A stretch of DNA of 64,000 bases from Paenibacillus sp. FSL H7-0331 (GTDB taxonomy: Bacteria; Bacillota; Bacilli; Paenibacillales; NBRC-103111). The DNA is taken from the NCBI RefSeq assembly GCF_001956045.1, contig NZ_MRTH01000014.1, positions 124,001 through 188,000 of the forward strand. The letters are read 5' to 3'. Shown in pieces: positions 30,794 through 37,696 of this stretch. Positions within the stretch are counted from its first letter, which is position 1, and each line of letters opens with the position of its first letter. Made by a program: the position numbers and the translations under genes. Under the pieces are notes generated by a model. It had not been told where the DNA came from. It searched no databases and saw nothing but the letters and a program-made list of their open reading frames with translations.

Positions 30794-31513
30794 TTACTTG
30801 AATGTACGCTTTATCATTTCCAAATTCTTTTTGCTAAAGTGCGCTTCCACCTGTTTTTTCAATACATAAGCCCGTAATGAATTGGCTTTGTCTGAAGCCA
30901 GCTGAACGTATTGGGCCCCGTAATAATAACCGCCCTCGATCTTTTCACGTCTGATGACCTCGCATACGCAAGGAAATGAAAAGCCCAGATCCAATTCGGC
31001 ATCTACGACTGAATCGTGCCCAAGATCGAACTCGTCCCGGACGGTAAATCCAAGTCCACTCACACTTATATTTTGAACGGTCAGCCCTACAGCCTTGCTT
31101 AACGTTTGCTTTTCATTCGTATCCTGACGGATCAGCTTATGGATTGTGCCCTTTTCACTGACCTCAATCCGGGGATTGCTGCGTTTTTCTATAAACCGCT
31201 GCCGATTTTGCGGAGGGTTAATCACGATAAGCGAGCCTTCATCCTTGGCCACCACAGTCGATTGGAATGTAAAAATACCTCCCGCCGAATATACGGTCAG
31301 TTTCACCGAATCTCCCAACTCAAAAACCTTGTATTCAGGAATTTCAATTTCCAAAATGTCACCTTCTGCATACGATAACAGACCTGTGGACACAAAATCG
31401 TTTTTCTCCACAACAGTACGGCTATGAATCAAGACAGTGGACGGGTTTTTGAATATCTCATCCGTGTATTCGTAACTTATGCCTGAGGTTACAGATCTGG
31501 ATAGCATCGTCAT
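30794..31513 (-). CDS. PilZ-domain c-di-GMP receptor (YcgR/YpfB-like flagellar brake)
   Basis: A 239-residue cytoplasmic protein. The N-terminal half is a YcgR-N-type beta domain. The C-terminal PilZ domain (about 115-225) has both c-di-GMP motifs: RSNPR (RxxxR) and NISVSGLG (NxSxxG). In Bacillus such proteins (YpfB) bind c-di-GMP and slow the flagellar motor. Starts at 31513 and 31507 are both served by GAGGAG; the longest frame (31546) is unlikely. It is a single-gene unit with its own promoter, a c-di-GMP-I riboswitch in the leader, and a terminator. Confidence 0.88.
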   Translation of the reverse strand: MTMLSRSVTSGISYEYTDEIFKNPSTVLIHSRTVVEKNDFVSTGLLSYAEGDILEIEIPEYKVFELGDSVKLTVYSAGGIFTFQSTVVAKDEGSLIVINPPQNRQRFIEKRSNPRIEVSEKGTIHKLIRQDTNEKQTLSKAVGLTVQNISVSGLGFTVRDEFDLGHDSVVDAELDLGFSFPCVCEVIRREKIEGGYYYGAQYVQLASDKANSLRAYVLKKQVEAHFSKKNLEMIKRTFK

Positions 31514-31571
31514 CCCACTCCTCACATTGATATCTCTGTAATTCAATCCTGATTCATGCCGATATAATTAT

Positions 31572-31608
31572 AAAGGCCGTTCTCCGACATCAAGTCTGGA
31601 AAACAGCC
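31572..31608 (-). terminator. Expression-platform terminator of the c-di-GMP riboswitch
   Basis: Minus strand: an 11-bp stem (GGCTGTTTTCC with GGAGAACGGCC, two G-U pairs) followed by TTTAT. The 5' arm GGCTGT is complementary to ACAGCC (31649-31644) in the aptamer's conserved 3' strand. Aptamer folding and terminator formation would therefore be compatible, while an unbound aptamer strand could act as anti-terminator. Confidence 0.65.
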
Positions 31609-31640
31609 GTTGCACACCGCTAGTGAAGCTTCATCGGCGG

Positions 31641-31727
31641 CTAGGCTGTCATAGTCTCTTCATGTAAGAAACCTTAGACCCTGAGCTTTGCGTCCTTACT
31701 TTTCAGCAAGTTTGCCTATAGGTATCA
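31641..31727 (-). ncRNA. c-di-GMP-I (GEMM) riboswitch aptamer
   Basis: The minus-strand leader of the PilZ gene fits the GEMM-I consensus in order: ATAGGCAAAC, a small hairpin with a TGAAAA loop (CTTGC/GTAAG), the invariant GGACGCAAAGC, then GGGTCTAAGG, a variable hairpin (TTTCTTACATGAAGA), and TATGACAGCCTAG, which closes the outer stem with TAGGC. It lies about 50 bases after a consensus promoter. The gene controlled is itself a c-di-GMP receptor. Recognition is by eye. Confidence 0.88.
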
Positions 31728-31785
31728 TTTGGTGATGAAAATCACAGTATTTTAGGACATAATACCTATATGAGGTGATGTTGTT

Positions 31786-31814
31786 ATTATACGTTCTCGA
31801 TTTTATCTCTGCAA
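31786..31814 (-). promoter_or_regulatory. Sigma-A promoter of the riboswitch-PilZ transcript
   Basis: Minus strand: TTGCAG (31814-31809), a 17-base spacer, TATAAT (31791-31786). A TATAGGTAT copy right after the start is complementary to ATACCTATA just before the aptamer, which could extend or compete with its outer stem. Confidence 0.8.
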
Positions 31815-31899
31815 GCTTTTTTCATGGAATTTACAATAAATTCATTTGTATTTGATGAAAATGTGATATAATGCTCCAAATTAAGAGAAAGGTGATGCC

Positions 31900-32343
31900 A
31901 TGACAGCTCAAAATGATCCAAAACCCGAACAATCCCTGGAAACGCATTCAATTGTATTGTTTGACGGCGTTTGCCGATTTTGTAATGGATGGGTACAATT
32001 CATTCTACGTCATGACCAGCACGATACGTTCAGATTTGCTCCACTTCAATCCGATTACGCCATACAACTGCTAGCCACCGGAATATTGAAGAATGAGAAC
32101 GAATCACTGGATTCGGTTATACTCTGTGAAGGACGTTCCGTCTACACCCATTCTTCGGCAGTTTTGCAAATTTGCAAACGATTAGGGGGTGCCTGGCGCC
32201 TGCTCACCGTGTTCACAGCCATACCTAAACCGATTAGAGACGCTGTCTACCGGTTCATTGCCAAGCGCAGGTATCGCTGGTTCGGTAAGTACGACAGCTG
32301 CATGATTCCCAGTGCAGAGATTCGCAGCAAGTTTATCGGATAA
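31900..32343 (+). CDS. DCC-family (DUF393) thiol-disulfide oxidoreductase-like protein
   Basis: A 147-residue protein of the DUF393/YuxK family, named for the DxxCxxC motif; here DGVCRFC with Cys25 and Cys28 in a thioredoxin-like CxxC. Redox activity is predicted, not proven. The ATG at 31900 follows AGAAAGGTGATGCC. It is divergent from the PilZ unit and followed by the DnaA-box cluster and tadA. Confidence 0.85.
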   Translation: MTAQNDPKPEQSLETHSIVLFDGVCRFCNGWVQFILRHDQHDTFRFAPLQSDYAIQLLATGILKNENESLDSVILCEGRSVYTHSSAVLQICKRLGGAWRLLTVFTAIPKPIRDAVYRFIAKRRYRWFGKYDSCMIPSAEIRSKFIG

Positions 32344-32348
32344 TGGCA

Positions 32349-32451
32349 TTTTCCACAGCGATTTCAAGTGATTTGTGCATAACCACCGGGTTATCCACAG
32401 CTTTATCCACAGCATGTTCACAACCGAATATTTGTTCCCTGTTTATTCACA
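32349..32451. promoter_or_regulatory. Cluster of five DnaA-box-like sequences
   Basis: In 103 bases: TTTTCCACA (32349), TGTGCATAA (32374, inverted TTATGCACA), TTATCCACA (32391), TTATCCACA (32403) and TTATTCACA (32443). Two match the Bacillus consensus perfectly and three differ by one base. The spacing of the two perfect boxes is 12 bases. The cluster fills the gap between the DUF393 gene and tadA. Confidence 0.7.
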
Positions 32452-32478
32452 TCCCAGCTGCTAGAAGAGGTGTTTCCT

Positions 32479-32940
32479 GTGCAAGAGCACATTGAATATA
32501 TGCAAGCCGCAATTGAAGAAGCACGCAAAGCAGAAGAACTGCTTGAGGTGCCTATCGGGGCTGTTGTTGTATGGCAAAATCAGATTATTGGCCGCGGCTA
32601 TAATCTACGAGAATCCACGCTGGACCCGCTCGCGCACGCAGAACTGATTGCGATCAAGCAGGCCAGTGAGTATTTGCAAGCTTGGCGCTTGCTTGATTGT
32701 AAGCTCTACGTCACCCTGGAGCCTTGCCCCATGTGTGCCGGGGCGATTGTCCAGGCACGCATTCCACAGGTCATCTACGGTACAGTGGACCCCAAAGCCG
32801 GCTGCGCCGGAACCTTGATGAATTTGCTTCAGGAGGATCGCTTCAACCATCAGGTTGATGTTATTAGCGGCGTTCTACAGGATGAATGCAGTCTGCTGCT
32901 GACGCAATTTTTCCGCAAGCTGCGGGCGAAACGTGGTTAA
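32479..32940 (+). CDS. tadA: tRNA-specific adenosine deaminase
   Basis: A 153-residue zinc deaminase converting A34 to inosine in tRNA-Arg(ACG). The active site is complete: HAE at residues 53-55 and PCPMC with Cys83 and Cys86. I use the GTG at 32479, eight bases after GAAGAGG, rather than GTG 32470. Its stop codon overlaps that of the convergent membrane-protein gene (shared TTAA), with no terminator between. Confidence 0.94.
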   Translation: MQEHIEYMQAAIEEARKAEELLEVPIGAVVVWQNQIIGRGYNLRESTLDPLAHAELIAIKQASEYLQAWRLLDCKLYVTLEPCPMCAGAIVQARIPQVIYGTVDPKAGCAGTLMNLLQEDRFNHQVDVISGVLQDECSLLLTQFFRKLRAKRG

Positions 32941-34064
32941 CGTTTCTTGTGATCCGACGGTCTGCGGTTGCCTCCAGCGAGCAGCCGCAAGCCACCACCA
33001 ATAAGCAGGATCGAGACGACTACAGTTTGAAAATAACGATGAAATAATATCGAAATCTGCTCTTTAGGAAACCACCGATCTAATGCAGTGAGCAGCATCT
33101 CATCGGTCAGGTAGTAGACCCCTAGAGCGAGCAGCACCATACCTACCCATTTTTGATGATTGACCAGCCAATCGACGATCGGGACATCTTTTAACGGCTC
33201 CTGCCCCTGCTTCGAGATGTGCTGAAGCGCATCGAAAAAGCTATAAAACCAAAGAATCGGAATCAGAAATAAAAAGATGGAAAGCCTCAGCACATCCAGA
33301 ATATATATGCTCAAAAAGAAAGCGATCATCAGCTGCAATCCGCGTTTTTGCAAGCCGAGATACAGATGTCCCACTCCGGGTACAATGGATAAGAAGGTTG
33401 CAATAACTTTACTCCTCTTGCCATCCTCACGACTTGCTTGAAAATCCTCCAGAAACGTCCGGTCCAGCAGCATCTCTCCCTGCCTCTTGCGCTGCAGTTG
33501 TTGGACGCAATCAAACAGACTATATAGCCAGATAATGGGCAAAACCCCTAGAAACACAATAAAACGGTCACTGTTGGTGACAGACGCAACGAATACGATC
33601 ATCGTCAAGGCACCAAAAAATGCGATCAAAAAAGCCAGCCCGCGCTGCATCATCCCCAACTGCAAATGACCAAGCCCCGGGATAAAGGACAGTAATATAG
33701 TATTTACACGTTCATTATCACCATGAGATGCCTGAGCGGTATCTGAATAATAAGATTCCTGCGCATCGCCCCCGTACGAGCTCTGCCTGACCCTCGCTGC
33801 GAACGGCCCTCTGCCCCCCACAACCGTGATGAACATATCCAGCAGGTTGATTGCCCCTGCCAGAAGAGCGAAACCGATCAGAATGATCAACGGCCCTTCA
33901 TAACGATGTAATCCTTTTGCGAGCACTATCAGAAACGCTAACAGCAACGGCCCAAAAAAACTGGCTGCATAGAAAAATGCTCTGATAATCCTGTTGATGT
34001 ATAGATGCCCAAGACCGGGAATTAAAGATAACAGCAGTGCGGTTATCGGATGTTTGGACGGCAT
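32937..34064 (-). CDS. Membrane protein with three TM2-like repeats
   Basis: A 375-residue protein with about 9-10 hydrophobic helices, built of three repeats. Each starts with the TM2-type signature: SLIPGLGHLYINRIIRAF (about residue 13), SFIPGLGHLQLGMMQRGL (about 127) and SIVPGVGHLYLGLQKRGL (about 228). A final helix and a basic tail end the protein. The ATG at 34064 overlaps the anti-sigma stop (TAATG), so it belongs to the sigma operon. Its function is unknown; a membrane sensor or effector for the ECF pair is an inference from position. Confidence 0.75.
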   Translation of the reverse strand: MPSKHPITALLLSLIPGLGHLYINRIIRAFFYAASFFGPLLLAFLIVLAKGLHRYEGPLIILIGFALLAGAINLLDMFITVVGGRGPFAARVRQSSYGGDAQESYYSDTAQASHGDNERVNTILLSFIPGLGHLQLGMMQRGLAFLIAFFGALTMIVFVASVTNSDRFIVFLGVLPIIWLYSLFDCVQQLQRKRQGEMLLDRTFLEDFQASREDGKRSKVIATFLSIVPGVGHLYLGLQKRGLQLMIAFFLSIYILDVLRLSIFLFLIPILWFYSFFDALQHISKQGQEPLKDVPIVDWLVNHQKWVGMVLLALGVYYLTDEMLLTALDRWFPKEQISILFHRYFQTVVVSILLIGGGLRLLAGGNRRPSDHKKR

Positions 34065-34603
34065 TAACGATTTCCCCCTTTTTCTTGTTTAGGCTGGATG
34101 GAGTCCAGCACGACGATGGTTTTGTCCATCAGTTTTTTAGAAACCGAAACAGGCTCCTGCGTTGCTTCCGACTGCGCATCCCCATTGGAAGCCCTATCTA
34201 TCCCAACCGGGTGATCCACTATGGATTGAAATATACCTGAGCTCATCAGGACAAGCGTGATTACCGCAGCAACAGCATAGTGGAACAACGGAGCTCTCAT
34301 CCACGTGATCGGGTTTCTTAGCTTCTGGCTTCCGAATCCAGCTTCTTCCAATGGAGCTAGTCTTGAAGCCGTAGAGCTTGGACTTATGGGACCCGCTGCT
34401 TCTATTGCCAACATGACCCTGTCTGCCAGAGCTGCTTCATCAGACAGCGTAGGATACGAGCCGACTACCCCTTCAAGGCTTTGCATATACAGCTCCATGC
34501 ATGAATCACAGGTAATCAGATGCAGTTCCATCTGTTGATTATCATCATCATTTAATCCCTGCTCCACGTAAGTCATCCACTGCTCCCCGGTATAATGCTT
34601 CAT
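34064..34603 (-). CDS. Anti-sigma factor with zinc-finger (zf-HC2) domain
   Basis: A 179-residue single-pass membrane protein. The N-terminal HxxxCxxC motif (His28, Cys32, Cys35) is the zinc-binding anti-sigma signature; one helix lies at about residues 110-130 and the C-terminal part is predicted outside. It overlaps the sigma gene by 4 bases. It probably holds the partner sigma factor inactive until an envelope signal. Confidence 0.82.
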   Translation of the reverse strand: MKHYTGEQWMTYVEQGLNDDDNQQMELHLITCDSCMELYMQSLEGVVGSYPTLSDEAALADRVMLAIEAAGPISPSSTASRLAPLEEAGFGSQKLRNPITWMRAPLFHYAVAAVITLVLMSSGIFQSIVDHPVGIDRASNGDAQSEATQEPVSVSKKLMDKTIVVLDSIQPKQEKGGNR

Positions 34604-35202
34604 ATCAGCTCATCCTCCTTCCAATGCTTGCGAATCCATTGCTTGGCCCGATACAGCTTGGACTCTACGGTTTTCAACGCAATGCCTTGCTCTGTGGCAA
34701 TTTCCTGATAGCTTTTATCCTCAATATAGAAGGCAACCACCACTTGGCGGTAATTATCCGGCATCTCGTGCAAATAGTCCCGTACCCGCTGCTGAAGCTG
34801 TGTATGCAGCACTTCATCCTCTACTGTCGTTTCATTAGCCTCGTTGGGTATCAATTCTTCCAGCTGGTCCGTCAGCTGCTCCCGCTTTCGTTCCAGCGAT
34901 CGTTTGTAATCAATCGCTTTGTTCACGGCAATTCTGGTCATCCATGTTTTCAAACCTTTATGCTCGTACCGAGGGAGAGAAGCATAAATTTTGAACAGCA
35001 CTTCCTGGGTTACATCTTCAGCGTCCGTAGTCGATCGAAGCACCGAATAAACAACGTGAAACAGATACGTATTGTATTTATCCATCAATAAGCGAAAAGC
35101 TTCGTGGTCGCCAGCCACAATCCGTTCGATCCATCGGGTTTCTTCTGTGATCGTTCTCCCCCTCCTCTCCATAACGATAGACGCATATTTACGCAAATAC
35201 AC
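34600..35202 (-). CDS. ECF-type RNA polymerase sigma factor
   Basis: A 200-residue sigma-70 family protein: region 2 (about 35-95, with DAEDVTQEVLFKIY) and region 4 (about 140-190, helix-turn-helix YQEIATEQGIALKTVESKLYRAK). The start is unsure: GTG 35202 (no ribosome site) or ATG 35172 (190 residues, no good site). An AGGAGGGGGAG sequence lies inside the frame just after 35172, hinting at a non-standard downstream start. It is followed by its anti-sigma factor. The target regulon cannot be read from sequence. Confidence 0.85.
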   Translation of the reverse strand: MYLRKYASIVMERRGRTITEETRWIERIVAGDHEAFRLLMDKYNTYLFHVVYSVLRSTTDAEDVTQEVLFKIYASLPRYEHKGLKTWMTRIAVNKAIDYKRSLERKREQLTDQLEELIPNEANETTVEDEVLHTQLQQRVRDYLHEMPDNYRQVVVAFYIEDKSYQEIATEQGIALKTVESKLYRAKQWIRKHWKEDELI

Positions 35203-35232
35203 TGCACTACGCGCCTAATTATTTTTTTCCAT

Positions 35233-35272
35233 AACAAAAAGCCCGCTCCAGCAATGGCTGAAACAAGGCTCT
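35233..35272 (-). terminator. Terminator after the chemoreceptor gene
   Basis: Minus strand: AGCCTTG...CAGC-CATT-GCTG...GGGCT followed by TTTTTG, about 35 bases after the chemoreceptor stop and just before the sigma gene. Confidence 0.75.
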
Positions 35273-35303
35273 AAATGAACGCACAACATATGCTTCTGGA
35301 CGA

Positions 35304-37043
35304 TTAAGAAACCTTAAACTGGGACAACAAAAGATGCAGCTCTTCCGTCATTTCGGATAAAGATTGTGCTGACGATTTTACACCGTCCGTAGCTTGCAGC
35401 TGTTGTTCCGCCGAAGAGGCCACTCCTTGTGAAGCTGAAGCCGATCTCCGCGCAATTTCTGCAACCTGAAAGACGGAAGCGGTAATTTGCTGGGCTCCTG
35501 CCGACATTTGCTCCGAGGTCGCTGCCATTTCCTGAACCTGCGAGGCAATATGGGTGGTCGATTGCAAAATATGATCAAAATTAATTTCCGTCTCCCGCAC
35601 CCGCTCAATCCCTGTTAATACTTCTTCCTTCACCTTCGTCATGGCATTGGCGGAATCCCCGATTCCGTATTGAATTTCACCTAACAGCGCTGCAATCTCT
35701 CCAGATGACTGGCTCGATTGCTCGGCCAGCTTGCGAACCTCGGTCGCGACCACGGCAAAACCTAACCCATGATCACCTGCTCGTGCTGCCTCAATAGCCG
35801 CATTGAGCGCCAACAGATTGGTTTGCTGGGCAATGTCCTGAATGGCATGAAGAATTTCCCCAATTTGCTGCGATTTATCTCCCAACAGTTGAATAATATG
35901 GTCAGTTTGAACGACCGATTCATTGATCGAGCCCATCTGTTCCACGGCATTTTGAATGGAAGCACCGCCATGCTCAGCCTGCTGTCTGGATGATTCGACT
36001 GTCTCCGCAATCGAGGATGCATTTTCCGCCAGACGTCCGATTCCTGCGCCTACCTCTTCCATGGAGCGTGAGGTTTCCTCCATGCTGAGCGTTTGTTCAC
36101 CTGCACCTGTAGCCACTTCTTTAACGGTTTGAGCGATGTGACGGGATGCTGTTTGCATTTCTCCCGAACTTGATTTGAGCTGTTCCGCTGAAACGGTTAC
36201 CAGATCAGCATGCTCATTAATTTTCAATATCATGGTGCGAGTATGCTGTGTCATTTGTTCGAATGCCGCACTCAGCTCACCAATCTCATCCTGGCGAATT
36301 AATGTGAGGTGTGTGACAGATAAATCCCCTTCAGAAACCTTTTTGGCAATCGAGCTCATTGCTCTTATCGGTACGGAAACATGCCGTGCAATTAAAAAGG
36401 ATACGGTCAAGCCTACCAAAATGGCAAGTATACTTAGTGCGATAACCCAGATGACACCCGAATAATAGGAGGTGTTCATTTCTTCGCCCCACTCATTCGC
36501 ATACTTCTGGTTATTTTTGGTAAGTTCGTTGATGACTACCGTACATATCGATACCTGCTGATTCGTCTGTTGAATCAAATCCAGCCCTTGCTGACCGTGT
36601 TTCTGTACCTCAGTTAAAAGTGAGGGGAACGCAGCCGCATATTTGGCCCAATTGTCATTGAAATATTGTATAAGGCCCTTATCCGCTGTTTCAGAGCCGA
36701 TGTTCTCCAATAACTTTACTTTCCCCTGAATCTCTTCAAACTTCGCTTTTGCCTTATCCGGCTGGGATAGAGCCGAATCCTTGGAATTAATGCTCTCCAT
36801 CTCCCGATCTGCGCTTCGATCTTCAATATTCAATTGAATACGCAGAATGAGATCGTCAAGCTCCATCAGATCGTGATTCAGATTGCTGAGTAGAATAACA
36901 TTAGGCAGTCCCACCTGAGTTGTCTTTTTTGAGGTGGTTCCCATGCTGCCCATGTTGGTAATCGCTGTTATGCTGATGGTGGACAGAAGCAATAGCACAA
37001 GCAGAAAACTAAATAACAATTTCTTAAACAGTGTAAGTTTCAT
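35304..37043 (-). CDS. Methyl-accepting chemotaxis protein
   Basis: A 579-residue chemoreceptor: membrane helix 1 (about 8-30), extracellular helical sensor (about 31-190, four-helix-bundle type), membrane helix 2 (about 192-215), HAMP (about 215-270) and a signalling coiled coil with the hairpin tip [40 protein letters not shown]. The ligand is unknown. The ATG at 37043 has GGAGGATGCAGGG before it. It is a single gene with its own terminator. Confidence 0.92.
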   Translation of the reverse strand: MKLTLFKKLLFSFLLVLLLLSTISITAITNMGSMGTTSKKTTQVGLPNVILLSNLNHDLMELDDLILRIQLNIEDRSADREMESINSKDSALSQPDKAKAKFEEIQGKVKLLENIGSETADKGLIQYFNDNWAKYAAAFPSLLTEVQKHGQQGLDLIQQTNQQVSICTVVINELTKNNQKYANEWGEEMNTSYYSGVIWVIALSILAILVGLTVSFLIARHVSVPIRAMSSIAKKVSEGDLSVTHLTLIRQDEIGELSAAFEQMTQHTRTMILKINEHADLVTVSAEQLKSSSGEMQTASRHIAQTVKEVATGAGEQTLSMEETSRSMEEVGAGIGRLAENASSIAETVESSRQQAEHGGASIQNAVEQMGSINESVVQTDHIIQLLGDKSQQIGEILHAIQDIAQQTNLLALNAAIEAARAGDHGLGFAVVATEVRKLAEQSSQSSGEIAALLGEIQYGIGDSANAMTKVKEEVLTGIERVRETEINFDHILQSTTHIASQVQEMAATSEQMSAGAQQITASVFQVAEIARRSASASQGVASSAEQQLQATDGVKSSAQSLSEMTEELHLLLSQFKVS

Positions 37044-37324
37044 CCCTGCATCCTCCGATTTTCTCTCTTCCTTGTAAGGTTCGATCTGTGATCGATTTCC
37101 CTATATGAAACAGATTCTTTCTTTCACTGGGTATTTTACCTTCTTTTCTACTTCGACAAACGCAATACAATCCTTTATAGTTCTAAAGACTCATAGATAT
37201 ATATACTTACAAAATTTACTGTTTATTGTTAATAGATCCTGCTCTACCAAGGTCATTCGACAAGAAAACCAAGCGTTTGCAAAACTATACAAAGATATTT
37301 GCATCTTTAGACCCAAGACAAAAC
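37044..37324. other. AT-rich intergenic region upstream of the chemoreceptor
   Basis: No convincing gene. It should contain the chemoreceptor promoter; a sigma-D-like element is too weak to call. Composition is visibly more AT-rich than the housekeeping part and continues into the ComX-like gene. Confidence 0.4.
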
Positions 37325-37373
37325 ACAAAAAGAGACTGCATAATAGGGAAGTCCCAATATACAATCTCTTAAT
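37325..37373 (-). terminator. Terminator after the ComX-like gene
   Basis: Minus strand: AAGAGATTG, an inner GGGACTTCCC stem, then CAGTCTCTT followed by TTTG, 25 bases after the peptide gene stop. Confidence 0.75.
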
Positions 37374-37397
37374 GTTTTGGTAAAATTAAGTAATAAA

Positions 37398-37610
37398 TTA
37401 TTGCCATATATCTGCTCTATCTGTTTTATGTATGTAGCTTTTTGTTGTCTCTGAAAATAAATCGAAAACGGTTTGTGCTTCTTTGGCAGAGATCGACCAC
37501 ATTTCGAACCAATTTACATTTTTAAACATTTGTTCTAATTGCTTGCTGTCTAATTCTTTTAATGAGCGCACAGCATGATGCAGATTTGAAGAATAAGAAA
37601 CAGTCGACAT
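37398..37610 (-). CDS. Candidate ComX-like pheromone precursor
   Basis: A 70-residue acidic/polar peptide ending Arg-Ala-Asp-Ile-Trp-Gln. In ComX the mature pheromone is the C-terminal 5-10 residues with a Trp close to the end (B. subtilis ComX168 ends ADPITRQWGD). The preceding stretch (AKEAQTVFDLFSETTKSYI) resembles the QETETIIKAYNDYY segment of ComX. The ATG at 37610 follows GGAGGTGATTTCT; an extended -10 promoter and a terminator make it a clean single-gene unit. It is divergent from a ComP-like kinase. There is no signal peptide, as expected for ComX. No ComQ gene lies nearby. Assignment rests on short motifs and context. Confidence 0.6.
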   Translation of the reverse strand: MSTVSYSSNLHHAVRSLKELDSKQLEQMFKNVNWFEMWSISAKEAQTVFDLFSETTKSYIHKTDRADIWQ

Positions 37611-37656
37611 AGAAATCACCTCCATTTCTACAATTATTTACAAGTTTTTCATTTTT

Positions 37657-37665
37657 ATTATACCA
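37657..37665 (-). promoter_or_regulatory. Extended -10 promoter of the ComX-like gene
   Basis: Minus strand: TGGTATAAT (-10 at 37662-37657 with the TGn extension), 47 bases before the ATG. The 86-base divergent gap must also hold the kinase promoter; TTTACA (37638) with TATACC is a weak plus-strand candidate. Confidence 0.6.
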
Positions 37666-37696
37666 GAAATTTGAAAAAAGCAAGGAGGTAACCTAG

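Noticed and set aside
37050..37200. Sigma-D promoter for the chemoreceptor
   Set aside because: TAAA with 16 bases to GTCGAAGT matches only part of the GCCGATAA consensus.
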